Notes: generated by a model from the sequence alone, not told the origin. A stretch of DNA of 64,000 bases from Allopusillimonas lactea (GCF_021653995.1 NZ_JAJJOZ010000001.1:248001-312000); one strand, 5' to 3'; shown: positions 1 to 7,581, numbered from the stretch's first letter. Made by a program: numbers and translations.

Positions 1-421
1 AGAAGGGCCCAGAGCTGGGCCCGTGGGTCGTGTGGGTTGGTCGCGGTGTAACGTCCAGACGCCCGATTGCGTTCAGGCAATTCTTCCGTACAATTCTGCA
101 TTGCTGCCTCGTCCTTCAAAAACAGGGGTAGTAGATGTATTCACGCCCCGGAGCTCTGAACCTCCGGGGCGTTTCTTTTTGGGTAGCTCTATATTGCACT
201 GTGTAAATATCCAGTGCAATAGGCGTCCGGAAGCGACATCGAAAAACGCCAGTGGTTATGCGGGTTTTTTGAAATGTAGGTATTTACCCTATGCGCAGCA
301 GGCGCTCCTGTCGCTGGGAAAATTATCGGCCGGGACTGCCGGCGCCATTGTGCGGAACAAAGGCCAATACCGGCACTTTGCACGTATATTGCCGGTATTA
401 TGCGCGGCTATCCTGCGGCGC
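1..421. other. Left-edge region without a confident gene
   Basis: An open frame runs through from base 23 to the Arc-like gene, but it has no convincing start and its translation looks random. The stretch holds a perfect hairpin at 5-22 (GGGCCCAG/CTGGGCCC) and a strong terminator at 143-180. It probably closes a transcription unit that lies left of the window. The prophage attachment site and a conventional integrase were not found here. Confidence 0.5.
143..180 (+). terminator. Rho-independent terminator
   Basis: An 11-bp perfect stem (ACGCCCCGGAG at 143-153 with CTCCGGGGCGT at 162-172) is followed by a T-rich run. It would end a rightward transcript that enters from outside the window. Confidence 0.8.
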
Positions 422-652
422 ATGGACAAGAAAGAAGCGCCCGAAAAACTGGATGTTCGCCTGCCTGGCGACCTGCGTGACCGCTTGAAGGAAAGGGCAA
501 AGCGCGAGAACCGCTCGAGCAATGCCCAGGCGGTGCATTACATCGAAGCCGGCCTGAATGGCATGGACGCCGAGGAACTCGCGCGCAGGATTGCCAGCAT
601 GGACGCCAAGCTAGATGAGCTGCTGCGGCGCTTGGACGGCCGGCGCGGGTAA
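422..652 (+). CDS. Arc-family (ribbon-helix-helix) DNA-binding protein
   Basis: This 76-residue protein looks like a phage Arc/Mnt-type repressor. The N-terminal half carries the ribbon-helix-helix signature, with LDVRLPGDLRDRLKERA as the beta strand and first helix, then a second helix rich in Asn/Ser/Ala (NRSSNAQAV). The C-terminal helix (from about residue 45) has a heptad-like pattern suited to oligomerisation. ATG at 422 is chosen because the longer open frame upstream has no homology-like content. Arc-type proteins bind operators as dimers or tetramers, so a regulatory role in the phage accessory arm is inferred. The target is unknown. Confidence 0.75.
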   Translation: MDKKEAPEKLDVRLPGDLRDRLKERAKRENRSSNAQAVHYIEAGLNGMDAEELARRIASMDAKLDELLRRLDGRRG

Positions 653-880
653 CAGGCCCGGTGGCTCGTGTTTTGGCAACGCCACACGACATACCGGCAA
701 CGTACATTCAGGAAAGATCCGAAGTGCTGCGCCGCCTTGCCGATTCCGTATTCCTTCCCCTAAACTACGTCGATGCTTCTGCGATGGCGACGCATTTCGC
801 CGCCTGCGTCATACGTACTTGGAATAACTGTATTGCGAGCCATCAGATATGTCTGTACAAAGCAGCGGTGCCGAGGACCT
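653..880. other. Region without a confident gene
   Basis: Short open frames exist on the plus strand (for example one starting GTG at 661) but have weak ribosome sites and no recognisable content. It may be regulatory or degraded phage DNA. Confidence 0.4.
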
Positions 881-1333
881 TCAGGGCGTAGCCTCGTTTA
901 CACATGAGTCCGAGCAAGCACGCGAGAACGGCAGCGAAGGTGGTCGTTCGACGAGCATGACCAAGTCTGAGCTGACACGGAAGATCTCAGACCTCGCTGA
1001 CAAGCTGGACGAGGCGGTGAGGCGCTGGCTGGGAGACTGAAGCCGATCAACGAAGCCCTCCGTCGGGCCGCAGGTGTCGCCAGTCGAAATCCAGCCGCTC
1101 AGACCGGTGTATAACTTCCTGAGCCGATTACGCCACAACAGTGTGACATCGGACGTCATCGCGGGCCCGCTTGGCCGCTTGTAAATCACTTTGACGCATT
1201 CAAACTGCGTCGCATATCGCACGACGGCCTCGCGAATGTCCGCGAGGAATGCTGAATCTGAGCTTGCAACCTGGCGGCCCTCATGACGGGCGATCAAACC
1301 GGCCCGCGCGTGATGGATGGTGATCGTTTCCAT
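881..1333 (-). CDS. Hypothetical phage protein
   Basis: This 150-residue protein is not recognised. The start at 1333 is supported by a good Shine-Dalgarno sequence (AGGAG about 6 bases upstream on the minus strand). The N-terminal half (ETITIHHARAGLIARHEGRQ, then an alpha/beta pattern to about residue 90) looks like a small folded domain. The Ser/Arg-rich C-terminus is less convincing and overlaps a plus-strand open frame. It lies downstream of, and on the same strand as, the STAS/HATPase operon, but a terminator at 1538-1563 separates them. No function is assigned. Confidence 0.5.
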   Translation of the reverse strand: METITIHHARAGLIARHEGRQVASSDSAFLADIREAVVRYATQFECVKVIYKRPSGPAMTSDVTLLWRNRLRKLYTGLSGWISTGDTCGPTEGFVDRLQSPSQRLTASSSLSARSEIFRVSSDLVMLVERPPSLPFSRACSDSCVNEATP

Positions 1334-1640
1334 AGCAACTCCTGAGCATTAATGAGTTTTGATTTTTACACCAGGTCAAGCAATCTCGGGATTTTTGATT
1401 CCATGGCGTGCGGCGCTCGTTGGTGATGGTCGCTTCTGGGGGGGGCCTACTCCAGCGGGTGGCGAATATTCGCGGCAGCCAATTTATTCCAAGGCTTCTG
1501 GTGCGGTAAGCGCAGGAGGCTAACGCGGGCGAACATGAAAATAGCCCCTCACGGAGGGGGCTATACTTCAAAGGTGGTACGAAAGTTACACAGTAGTGTT
1601 TATGATTGTGCCTTGGGTGAACGACCGTGTGGATGATATT
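1334..1640. other. Intergenic region
   Basis: About 300 bases between two minus-strand genes. It contains the ribosome site of the 881-1333 gene, probably its promoter, and a terminator hairpin at 1538-1563. The open frames here are short and unconvincing. Confidence 0.5.
1538..1563 (-). terminator. Terminator of the leftward STAS/HATPase operon
   Basis: The stem TAGCCCC (1542-1548) pairs with GGGGCTA (1557-1563) around a short loop. On the minus strand it is followed by TTTTC. It sits about 80 bases downstream of the last gene of the leftward operon. Confidence 0.65.
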
Positions 1641-2165
1641 TTAATCGTCGGGTGGGTATGGCCAAGGTCGCTTAATCTGTGTATCGATGTAGATCGTTTC
1701 CAACACATTGAAGAGATCTGCCTGTGCAAGAGCGATTTTCATAACGTCGACGTGATCAATCGAGAATTTTCTCGTATACGAACGGCTTTCGAATTTTTCA
1801 TGACCTGTAATAACATCCATGAATTTTCCGACGGATGTCGAGGCCTGATCGAACCGTTTTTCCATCTTCACAAGTACTTGAAGTAGTGAATCGAGTCGCT
1901 CCAAACCTTGCTTGATCTTGATTTCTGCTGATCTGGCGTCGTCGGTGCTATTCTTCAGTTCACAAAAATAGTACTGAGCCTCGTCGGTCAGTTTTTCAGC
2001 ACGCTTTATCAGTTCATTTATCAGGCTACGGATTTCTTTGCGTGTCTCTCTGCGGTCATTATCACGTGAGACAACGACCCATCCGATTGCGACGATCAGT
2101 GGCGCCAACGCGGGTGCGATATACGAACGAAATATCTCTACACTACTAAGCGGATCGGGGGTCAT
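1641..2165 (-). CDS. Membrane-anchored coiled-coil protein, third gene of the STAS/HATPase operon
   Basis: This 174-residue protein is not recognised by family. One N-terminal membrane segment is visible at about residues 13-32 (YIAPALAPLIVAIGWVVV). A basic stop-transfer segment and a long charged helical region follow to about residue 115, consistent with a coiled coil on the cytoplasmic side. It begins 5 bases after the stop of the DUF4325 gene, so the two are almost certainly cotranscribed. The context suggests a membrane sensor or effector working with the two upstream signalling-type proteins. That role is an inference. Confidence 0.65.
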   Translation of the reverse strand: MTPDPLSSVEIFRSYIAPALAPLIVAIGWVVVSRDNDRRETRKEIRSLINELIKRAEKLTDEAQYYFCELKNSTDDARSAEIKIKQGLERLDSLLQVLVKMEKRFDQASTSVGKFMDVITGHEKFESRSYTRKFSIDHVDVMKIALAQADLFNVLETIYIDTQIKRPWPYPPDD

Positions 2166-2170
2166 AGCAA

Positions 2171-2500
2171 TTACTGCACTGTTGCTAGCTTGCCATCCTC
2201 ATCCTGAATGTATTGCCAGGCTCGATCGACGTACATGCGCTTCCGACCGGAAACTATGAGGCGTTCACGCAGCACATTCAGGCGGTAACCCGAGCGGACC
2301 AAGCCACCAAAAGCTTCCTCAAGGAAAGAAGACCCTAGACCTAAGGTCCCATCGAGATTTACCGACACCTTGTCGAACGAGCCCAGTGCTGGCAACAGAA
2401 CCTCTTGGAGGAATTTTTCTCCGGACCATGGGCCGTCAGTACGATACCTTCCCGCGGCGAATGGCGAAAAATCGCGAGCGATGTTGATCACTTTATCCAT
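2171..2500 (-). CDS. DUF4325 (STAS-like) protein
   Basis: This 109-residue protein carries the DUF4325 core, visible as VNLDGTLGLGSSFLEEAFGGLVR, where a beta strand is followed by a Gly-Ser-Ser-Phe-Leu turn and a helix. DUF4325 proteins resemble STAS (anti-anti-sigma) domains and are commonly encoded beside GHKL ATPases, as here. The start ATG at 2500 overlaps the last 8 bases of the ATPase gene, indicating translational coupling; a start at 2521 is also open. By analogy with SpoIIAA/SpoIIAB, this protein may be the partner that the neighbouring ATPase binds or modifies. Confidence 0.8.
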   Translation of the reverse strand: MDKVINIARDFSPFAAGRYRTDGPWSGEKFLQEVLLPALGSFDKVSVNLDGTLGLGSSFLEEAFGGLVRSGYRLNVLRERLIVSGRKRMYVDRAWQYIQDEDGKLATVQ

Positions 2501-3596
2501 TTCCTGAACTCTGCGAGCCAAGCGCTTTAGCGTTGAAAGTCCATTGAATTAAGGTCCCCATGATGGACATTTCATGGTCAAGAATTTTTTCCACGCCCGA
2601 GCTACCACTATGCGTAAAGATGCCGCGATCGCTGAAAATTCGCAATCCGCCGGATCCTGCAGATTTGACTAATTCTAGCATCTCGTGCAGCCCCTTGCCC
2701 CGATTGTCTTTCCCGGTTCTCGTGGCTCCCAATTCGATCGCTGCTTTTATGTACTTGGCATCTAGAGAAGTGTCCGCGCCAAGGCGCTGGAGTATCGCTT
2801 CAACAGCGTAACTAGCCCATCTGCCGATGATCGGAAGGGTGCGACGAATGCCAACTCCCAAGTCACACACAGACAGATAGACCACGCCTTCTTCATTGTA
2901 TTCAGAAAAGAGCCACCAATCTTTTTCAGTACGTATCCCGTCGCCCCGCGGTTGTATGTACGCATGATGCACGGCATTCGTAATGGCTTCCTGCATGGCG
3001 CTGAGTAAGTCGAATGCCAAGTCTTCTCCCAAGTGACGTTCAAGCTTATTCTTCAAGGGCGCTAGGCTTGTTATGTCAACATCGCGACCAGCATGATATG
3101 TCCAATTTCGAACGCGATTGTGGCCAATGTGGAGTCGTGGAGAGACACCAAACTTCGAAAGTAGGCCGATATGTTGAAACAATTCTTCTACAACTCGATC
3201 CCGTGGGCGGGATGCTCTAATGGTGCAGCGTCCTGAACGTGCGGAGATAAGTCGTTCAACTTCGGCTACAAACAGTAGGGTGCCGCATGGATGTAATAGC
3301 CGAACTGGCGCTAAATCCAAAAAAACGTCGGAGTAAGATCGAGCGGCCCGATGGATGCGTCTAATAAAGGTCAATAGCTTTTTTCTATCTGACAGAACTA
3401 TCAGTGAGAAAATCTGAGGCGCGGATATCCGCGCTGTTCGCCCATGGCGACGAACCTTTGATGTTTTGGACGTGATCGTGAACAGAAGACAGCGTTTGGC
3501 AAACTGCCGATACATCTGGCGCCGCTGCGCTCGCAGCATACGTTCTTTAGCAAGTTGAATTCGCCTTATTTTTGCCTTAGAAGTAAGCTTTTTCAT
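2493..3596 (-). CDS. STAS-like plus GHKL (HATPase) domain protein
   Basis: This 367-residue protein ends in a GHKL-type ATP-binding domain. The N-box is visible as QEAITNAVHHAY, the G1 box as DLGVGI, and the G2 box as RGKGLHEM, followed by a terminal strand (GTLIQWTF). The preceding ~120 residues (IFSLIVLSDRKKLL..., LLHPCGTLLFVAEVERL) look like a STAS-type fold. The N-terminus is strongly basic. There is no dimerisation-phosphoacceptor histidine box, so it resembles an anti-sigma-type kinase rather than a sensor kinase. ATG 3596 is preferred; a GTG at 3683 would extend it and overlap the next gene. It is the first gene of a three-gene leftward operon inside a prophage accessory arm, where a superinfection or defence role is plausible but unproven. 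Confidence 0.75.
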   Translation of the reverse strand: MKKLTSKAKIRRIQLAKERMLRAQRRQMYRQFAKRCLLFTITSKTSKVRRHGRTARISAPQIFSLIVLSDRKKLLTFIRRIHRAARSYSDVFLDLAPVRLLHPCGTLLFVAEVERLISARSGRCTIRASRPRDRVVEELFQHIGLLSKFGVSPRLHIGHNRVRNWTYHAGRDVDITSLAPLKNKLERHLGEDLAFDLLSAMQEAITNAVHHAYIQPRGDGIRTEKDWWLFSEYNEEGVVYLSVCDLGVGIRRTLPIIGRWASYAVEAILQRLGADTSLDAKYIKAAIELGATRTGKDNRGKGLHEMLELVKSAGSGGLRIFSDRGIFTHSGSSGVEKILDHEMSIMGTLIQWTFNAKALGSQSSGNG

Positions 3597-3654
3597 TGTT
3601 CTGAGATCATCGTTAATGCAATAACAACGGCTTTCGGCGGGGGCCGTCAAGCCA

Positions 3655-3996
3655 TCATTTCCGTAAGAAACTCTTCCGCCCACTATCGGTGACGCAATAT
3701 GTCCCGCCCCGTGTCCCTGTGCAGAACGTCCCGCTGCGGCAGTCGCAGCTCGTTGCTGACTTTCCTTTCGGCTTGGTCACCAAGCTCTGTGCGGGTGCGC
3801 GAGACGTCGGACATATCTTCTTGCTGGCGCTGATCGACCCGTCGTTGCACACGAACTTGCCGGCGGCGCAGTGCGACACGCCGCCTTTCTTGCCGGAGCA
3901 GGGCGTGTTGCGGACTTCAGCTGGGTTCGCCAACCAGGACCCAACGAACAGCAGCATAGCGCCGGATAACCGCCAAGCCGTTAGCTTGTATGGCAT
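3655..3996 (-). CDS. Secreted cysteine-rich small protein
   Basis: This 113-residue protein has an N-terminal hydrophobic segment (residues ~10-22, LSGAMLLFVGSWLA) like a signal peptide. A mature part follows with about eight cysteines (PCSGKKGG, HCAAGKFVCND, KKICPTS, SCDCRSGTFC, TYCVTD), suggesting disulfide bonding in the periplasm. ATG 3996 is chosen as the start just before the signal peptide; ATG 4041 is also open. The function is unknown. It belongs to a run of small leftward lysogeny-arm genes. Confidence 0.6.
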   Translation of the reverse strand: MPYKLTAWRLSGAMLLFVGSWLANPAEVRNTPCSGKKGGVSHCAAGKFVCNDGSISASKKICPTSRAPAQSLVTKPKGKSATSCDCRSGTFCTGTRGGTYCVTDSGRKSFLRK

Positions 3997-4199
3997 GCGT
4001 TGCAACACCAATAACAGCCGTTGATTTTTGCGTTTGGCCATTGGTATTTGGCGTAAGCGACTGCACCATAGCAGTCGTGATGCATGCCGAGATCTTTCTG
4101 GCTCGAATTCAAGGGCATGTATGAGCAGCCAATCGTTGCGTTGTGCACCTCAAAGTCGCCGTTCGCCTGTTGGTTGGTGTTGATGATGAACCTTGGCAC
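3981..4199 (-). CDS. Small Cys/His-rich phage protein
   Basis: This 72-residue protein starts at GTG 4199, chosen because AAGGAG lies about 6 bases upstream on the minus strand. It opens with FIINTNQQANGDFEVHN, a strand-rich start, and ends with a Cys-rich tail (GCYWCCNACHTS) that could bind metal. No family function is assigned. It overlaps both neighbouring minus-strand genes, which is typical of compact phage accessory operons. Confidence 0.6.
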   Translation of the reverse strand: MPRFIINTNQQANGDFEVHNATIGCSYMPLNSSQKDLGMHHDCYGAVAYAKYQWPNAKINGCYWCCNACHTS

Positions 4200-4353
4200 G
4201 TGTGTCTCCTTGTTGAGTTCTGAATAAATTCTGATCGCCATTTGGCGAGGAAAACTGATCCTTACGGTTGTCGACAAAGCCGACGATTGCAAAGACCGCC
4301 AGAGCCAATAGGGCGCCGGCCCAGATCCCGGCCAGTAAATAGTCCTCGTTCAT
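4150..4353 (-). CDS. Small single-pass membrane protein
   Basis: This 67-residue protein has one membrane segment at about residues 6-28 (LLAGIWAGALLALAVFAIVGFV), followed by a charged soluble tail. The 3' end overlaps the next gene in another frame by 50 bases. The function is unknown. It sits between a lipoprotein gene and secreted-protein genes, so an envelope role is plausible. Confidence 0.5.
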   Translation of the reverse strand: MNEDYLLAGIWAGALLALAVFAIVGFVDNRKDQFSSPNGDQNLFRTQQGDTRAKVHHQHQPTGERRL

Positions 4354-4368
4354 TCCTTAACGTGTATG

Positions 4369-5028
4369 TCAGGCGCCCGCCGGAGCATGAAACAGCACAC
4401 CGGCGCCGGATCCCGTCAGTGCGGCCTGCACCGACACGTCGGAGAGCATCACCTGAAAGGTGCGGTCCTTGTGCGAGGTCATGCTGGAGTACACGATTGG
4501 CGAGCCGTCAACGAAGGCAGACATGGCGTCGAACTTGAAGTCCTTGCCGATATCATTCTTAACACTTACCCCAAGGCGGATATCAAGCGCGGTTGCGTGC
4601 ATCTTCTTCTTGGCCCCGTCCAGGCGTTGCTGGATCTGCTCCGGCACCACAACGCTGAGCAAGACCGACTCGTTGGATATCAGGTTGATGTGCGCCGGCG
4701 ATGCGGGCTTTCCTTCCTTATCCTTGTCCAGGTAGACGGGGATCTTGAAATGGGCGTACGAGTCCATTTTCTGGCGAAAGCACTCGACGAATTGCGCATC
4801 CTGAAAGATCCCGGGAATTTGTTGCTGCGTCTCGACCAGGGAGGAGGAGGGCTTGCGCGAGTCCTGGTAGTCCGCACAGCTGGCCACTTCAACGTACAGC
4901 GCGCCAGGCAACACCTTTGTGGGGCCGCTGAGCAACTCGCTCAGACTGACCTGCGTTTCTACCGTTGCCTTGCAGCCGGCCAACGCCAGCGTGGATAGCA
5001 AAACAGCAGCGAATTTTCCTGTTCTCAT
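4369..5028 (-). CDS. Phage lipoprotein
   Basis: This 219-residue protein has a clear lipoprotein signal peptide: a basic start (MRTGKF), a hydrophobic stretch and a lipobox LALAGC at residues 14-19. It resembles the DUF7424-type lipoproteins often found in lysogeny regions of betaproteobacterial prophages. Its mature domain is alpha/beta and lacks recognisable catalytic motifs. It is the most upstream gene of the leftward envelope-protein group and lies just downstream of the repressor gene, so it is probably expressed in the lysogen. A lysogenic-conversion or superinfection role is an inference. Confidence 0.65.
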   Translation of the reverse strand: MRTGKFAAVLLSTLALAGCKATVETQVSLSELLSGPTKVLPGALYVEVASCADYQDSRKPSSSLVETQQQIPGIFQDAQFVECFRQKMDSYAHFKIPVYLDKDKEGKPASPAHINLISNESVLLSVVVPEQIQQRLDGAKKKMHATALDIRLGVSVKNDIGKDFKFDAMSAFVDGSPIVYSSMTSHKDRTFQVMLSDVSVQAALTGSGAGVLFHAPAGA

Positions 5029-5095
5029 ATGCGCTCCGTCGATCTACACCTTTAACAATTATTTAACATGTTTTGTTACTAGCGAGGTAAAAAAA

Positions 5096-5485
5096 TCAGC
5101 CCTTGTCTCGCTCCGCCTCGAAACCGCGCAGGATGATATCGAAGGCGTCGTCGGCTTGGCGTTGCTGCTGCGGCGTGAGAGCTCGGATTCTTTCCACGGT
5201 TGCTTTCGTGAGCGGCCACGGTTCGCTTGAAGGCTCCGCCTTGTGTGGCGCAGCATGGTTCGTATCCATCCAGCCTAGTGGCTTTCGCATGCCGGTTTCC
5301 AGCTTGCGCGCGGCCTGGCTGCCTAGGTTACGCGCACGGCCCGTCTTCTTGTCCACAGCGCGATTACGAATCTGGCTGATGTATTCGGGAGAAAGTCCGC
5401 ATGCCTCGGCTAGCGCGTCGGCGGTTCCCGCTTCTTTCACGAGCGTTTCAAGGTTTTCGAGGCGTAGTTCGGCAGCGGATTTCAT
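5096..5485 (-). CDS. CI-like phage repressor (helix-turn-helix)
   Basis: This 129-residue protein has an XRE-like helix-turn-helix at about residues 10-60 (LETLVKEAGTADALAEACGL, SPEYISQIRN), then a linker and a C-terminal helix (LTPQQQRQADDAFDIILRGFEAE). It lacks the S24 autocleavage domain of lambda CI. ATG 5485 is chosen; a start at 5518 would run into the operators. It is divergent from the Cro-like gene at 5571 across three similar ~19-bp operator sequences. This gives it the position and orientation of the prophage repressor that controls the lysogenic state. Confidence 0.8.
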   Translation of the reverse strand: MKSAAELRLENLETLVKEAGTADALAEACGLSPEYISQIRNRAVDKKTGRARNLGSQAARKLETGMRKPLGWMDTNHAAPHKAEPSSEPWPLTKATVERIRALTPQQQRQADDAFDIILRGFEAERDKG

Positions 5486-5497
5486 ATGCACGCCATT

Positions 5498-5562
5498 ACA
5501 AAGCAAAACGCTTAACAACTGAAGGAGCGAAATGCTTGAGATGATTAAGCGAATCGCTTAAT
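5498..5562. promoter_or_regulatory. Three-operator lysogeny switch
   Basis: The gap between the divergent CI-like and Cro-like genes holds three related 19-bp sites. Site 1 is 5498-5516, site 2 is 5522-5540 and site 3 is 5544-5562. Site 3 is nearly a perfect palindrome (ATTAAGCG/CGCTTAAT). Sites 1 and 2 match it at roughly 14 and 12 of 19 positions and keep the AGC...GCTT core. Centre-to-centre spacing is 24 and 22 bases, about two helical turns, as in lambdoid OR regions. Site 3 lies closest to the Cro-like gene. Confidence 0.75.
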
Positions 5563-5570
5563 ATGTTGGC

Positions 5571-5828
5571 ATGAACCTCCTCGACTTTGTTAATCAGGAA
5601 CGCGGCAAACGCATGCAACTCGCCATTGCAATCGGCGTCCCGCCCATCCTCATCTCTCAATGGGCCAACCGGAAGCGGCAGGTCCCCGCGGAGCGCTGCC
5701 CCGACATCGAGCGGGCCACCGCCGGCGCGGTCCGCTGCGAAGATCTGCGCCCAGACATCGACTGGTCTGTTCTGCGCACCGCGCCTCCCATCACACGGGC
5801 CGAGCTGCAGGAGGGCGAGCATGCGTGA
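5571..5828 (+). CDS. Cro/YdaS-like regulator
   Basis: This 85-residue helix-turn-helix protein is of the YdaS/Cro type. MNLLDFVNQERGKRMQLAIAIG is followed by the recognition helix region VPPILISQWANRKRQVPAERCPDIE, and the typical YdaS tail (EDLRPDIDWSVLR) follows. It is the first rightward gene from the immunity switch, divergent from the repressor and preceded by operator site 3. It probably acts as the lytic-side regulator (Cro analogue). It is followed by an oppositely oriented gene, so the early operon restarts at 6789. Confidence 0.85.
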   Translation: MNLLDFVNQERGKRMQLAIAIGVPPILISQWANRKRQVPAERCPDIERATAGAVRCEDLRPDIDWSVLRTAPPITRAELQEGEHA

Positions 5829-5938
5829 AATCCGCATCAATGCGTTCGTCTTCCACGCAAACGCGACCGTTGCCGAGATGGATACAGAGCTGGACGACTT
5901 CTGGATCAGCTTGGGCCCCGGGGTTGGATATGCGCGAT

Positions 5939-6439
5939 TCATCCGCCAGCACCCAGGCCAAGCGCACTTCCTATTGCAGCAAGTGCGGTCGGGGTGTTCG
6001 CCAATCCCAGGTCCACTAGTTTCAGTGCGAGGTGTTTTGTGGTCTCGGCGGGCAGCTCTCGAAGCTGATCAATCCATCGCTTCTTATCGGGTTGAGGCAA
6101 GTCGGACTGAACAATCTTGTTCTCGATCAGCGTCTTCAGAGTGTCGTCATGGATCTTGATCGTGACCACTCCCAAGATAGCGGACAAGCCCCCGTCGTCG
6201 GCCAGGAAGTCCAGGCCGCGCGCCGTGATGCGAGTCGCTCCAATGATCTGGACATAACCGTCGCTGAGCGTTCCTTGCAGGCCATGCTCAAGAAGCCCGA
6301 GCTCCGCGAGGTAGAACACATTCTTAATGACCAGGTCCGTGTCCGGGTCGATAAATTGAAGTTCTTCCGGATAGCCACTTGGGTAATAGTTCGCGAGCTC
6401 CGTAAGAATCTTTCGCTGCAGATTCCGATCGAGCGTCAT
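5939..6439 (-). CDS. Hypothetical prophage protein
   Basis: This 166-residue protein is not recognised. ATG 6439 is preceded on the minus strand by a GGGGGA ribosome site. The N-terminal part (LQRKILTELANYYPSGYPEEL..., YLAELGLLEHGLQGT) resembles a winged-helix domain. The middle (ARGLDFLADDGGLSAILGVVTIKIHDDTLKTLI) is a pattern seen in small phage/plasmid proteins of unknown role. The Gly/Ala-rich C-terminus may be a membrane-active or flexible tail. It is oriented against the early operon, so it may be a lysogen-expressed accessory gene. Confidence 0.65.
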   Translation of the reverse strand: MTLDRNLQRKILTELANYYPSGYPEELQFIDPDTDLVIKNVFYLAELGLLEHGLQGTLSDGYVQIIGATRITARGLDFLADDGGLSAILGVVTIKIHDDTLKTLIENKIVQSDLPQPDKKRWIDQLRELPAETTKHLALKLVDLGLANTPTALAAIGSALGLGAGG

Positions 6440-6511
6440 AAGAATCCCCCCGTCGTAGAAGAAGGTCGTGTGAGAGCTTCCGATTCTACGACGTGCGGGG
6501 ATCCCCATGGC

Positions 6512-6724
6512 TCAGTGCACCTGCCTGACACTGTCGTCCAGCTCGGCCAGCGCCACGTAATCGAGCTCGACGCACAGCTGCCGGAACACCTCGGCCACCA
6601 CCACGGCGGGCGCCCGGCCCAGCGCTGCGCGCGTGATATTCCGAGCCTGGGCCAGCAGGCCCGCCATCTTCCGAGTGTGATCGTTCGCGCCGGCGTCTCT
6701 GGCCGGCAGCGGCGTCGCGTCCAT
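6512..6724 (-). CDS. Small hypothetical protein
   Basis: This 70-residue protein is mostly helical (KMAGLLAQARNITRAALG, VVVAEVFRQLCVELDYVALAEL). A purine-rich site (GGGAAG) lies upstream of ATG 6724. It is divergent from the 6789 gene. No family is recognised, and it could be spurious in this high-GC sequence. Confidence 0.4.
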   Translation of the reverse strand: MDATPLPARDAGANDHTRKMAGLLAQARNITRAALGRAPAVVVAEVFRQLCVELDYVALAELDDSVRQVH

Positions 6725-6788
6725 TCGAACTTCCCATCCCTCTCAATTTCTTTATGGCGCCATTGTCCGGCCGCCTGGAGCATTCGTC

Positions 6789-7367
6789 ATGCGTAGCCTG
6801 TCGCACACCCTGATCGGAATCCTTCGCGAAGAGATCTCCGAGTACCGCCGTATCAACCGTATGTCGCGCGAGACCATCGCGGCCAATATCGTCGAAGCGC
6901 ACGAGCGCCTGGGCGCTGACACGTTGGCCAACATCCGGTTCGAGCCGAAAACCACCGACGCCTTTGAGCGCATGAAGGTCAACGCCGACCGAATCTTTCG
7001 CTGGCTCGATGACGAGACCAAAGACAACAACCTGGTACCGGCCAACTTCCTGCAATCGGTCCTGGCGGGCGTGCCCGAAGAAGTGCGCCGGCGCGCGCTC
7101 GACCGCATGCTGATGCCACTGGGCTTTGCGGTACGGTCATTGACCCTTCCGCAGGCCCTGGTGCCATTTTCAGCGTCAGTGGCTGTGGATCTCATGCGCG
7201 AGCAGAACGAAGCCGCCCAGGCCGTCACCAGTCTGATTGACGGGCACGACAAGCACGAGCTCGAGCACGCGCATCAGCAGATATCCGAAGCGATCGACGC
7301 CGCCAATCGGACGCGCGCCATGATCGAGGCGCAGATGGCCGCCAGCGAAGCGGTGAAGGCAGGGTAG
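6789..7367 (+). CDS. YdaT/CII-like early phage protein
   Basis: This 192-residue protein resembles the YdaT-type proteins that sit downstream of YdaS/Cro in many betaproteobacterial prophages. Supporting segments are the N-terminal helix MRSLSHTLIGILREEISEYR, a helix-turn-helix-like region (MSRETIAANIVEAHE), and the strongly conserved-looking TTDAFERMKVNADRIFRWL. These proteins are regarded as CII-like regulators or as toxic when overexpressed. It is the first gene of the rightward early operon and is followed within 5 bases by the next gene. Its exact regulatory target is not visible. Confidence 0.65.
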   Translation: MRSLSHTLIGILREEISEYRRINRMSRETIAANIVEAHERLGADTLANIRFEPKTTDAFERMKVNADRIFRWLDDETKDNNLVPANFLQSVLAGVPEEVRRRALDRMLMPLGFAVRSLTLPQALVPFSASVAVDLMREQNEAAQAVTSLIDGHDKHELEHAHQQISEAIDAANRTRAMIEAQMAASEAVKAG

Positions 7368-7371
7368 CGCT

Positions 7372-7581
7372 ATGGCCGCATCACTGGCCCGCGCAGCTGC
7401 GTTGCTGTGTGGCAATCCACGATTTCAGGCATATCTCGGCGTCGACAGTGTGGACGCTGCTGCTGCCCACGTTCGACGCGTGTGCGGCGTCTCATCGCGT
7501 CGTGAGCTGGATAGCGACGCTGAGGCGGCGAAGCGGTTTCATGAGCTTCGGCGGCAGTTCGCTTATGGGGGGCACCCGTGA
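7372..7581 (+). CDS. Small hypothetical early protein
   Basis: A 69-residue helical protein of unknown function. It starts 5 bases after the YdaT-like gene and overlaps the replication-protein start by 4 bases, so it belongs to the early operon by position. Confidence 0.55.
   Translation: MAASLARAAALLCGNPRFQAYLGVDSVDAAAAHVRRVCGVSSRRELDSDAEAAKRFHELRRQFAYGGHP

Noticed and set aside
5..22. Perfect 18-base hairpin at the left edge as an attachment site
   Set aside because: There is no matching sequence at the right boundary near 38,850 and no T-run; its role cannot be judged.
849..1040. Small plus-strand frame
   Set aside because: Weak ribosome site and overlap with the minus-strand gene at 881-1333, which has a strong Shine-Dalgarno sequence.
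1281..1571. Minus-strand 96-residue frame
   Set aside because: It runs through the terminator hairpin at 1538-1563 and overlaps the 881-1333 gene; the composition is random.
5821..6159. Plus-strand frame starting in the Cro-like stop (MREIRINAFVF...)
   Set aside because: The first ~40 residues look plausible and the start overlaps the Cro-like stop, but most of the frame lies antisense to the better supported 5939-6439 gene. It may be a remnant; not annotated.
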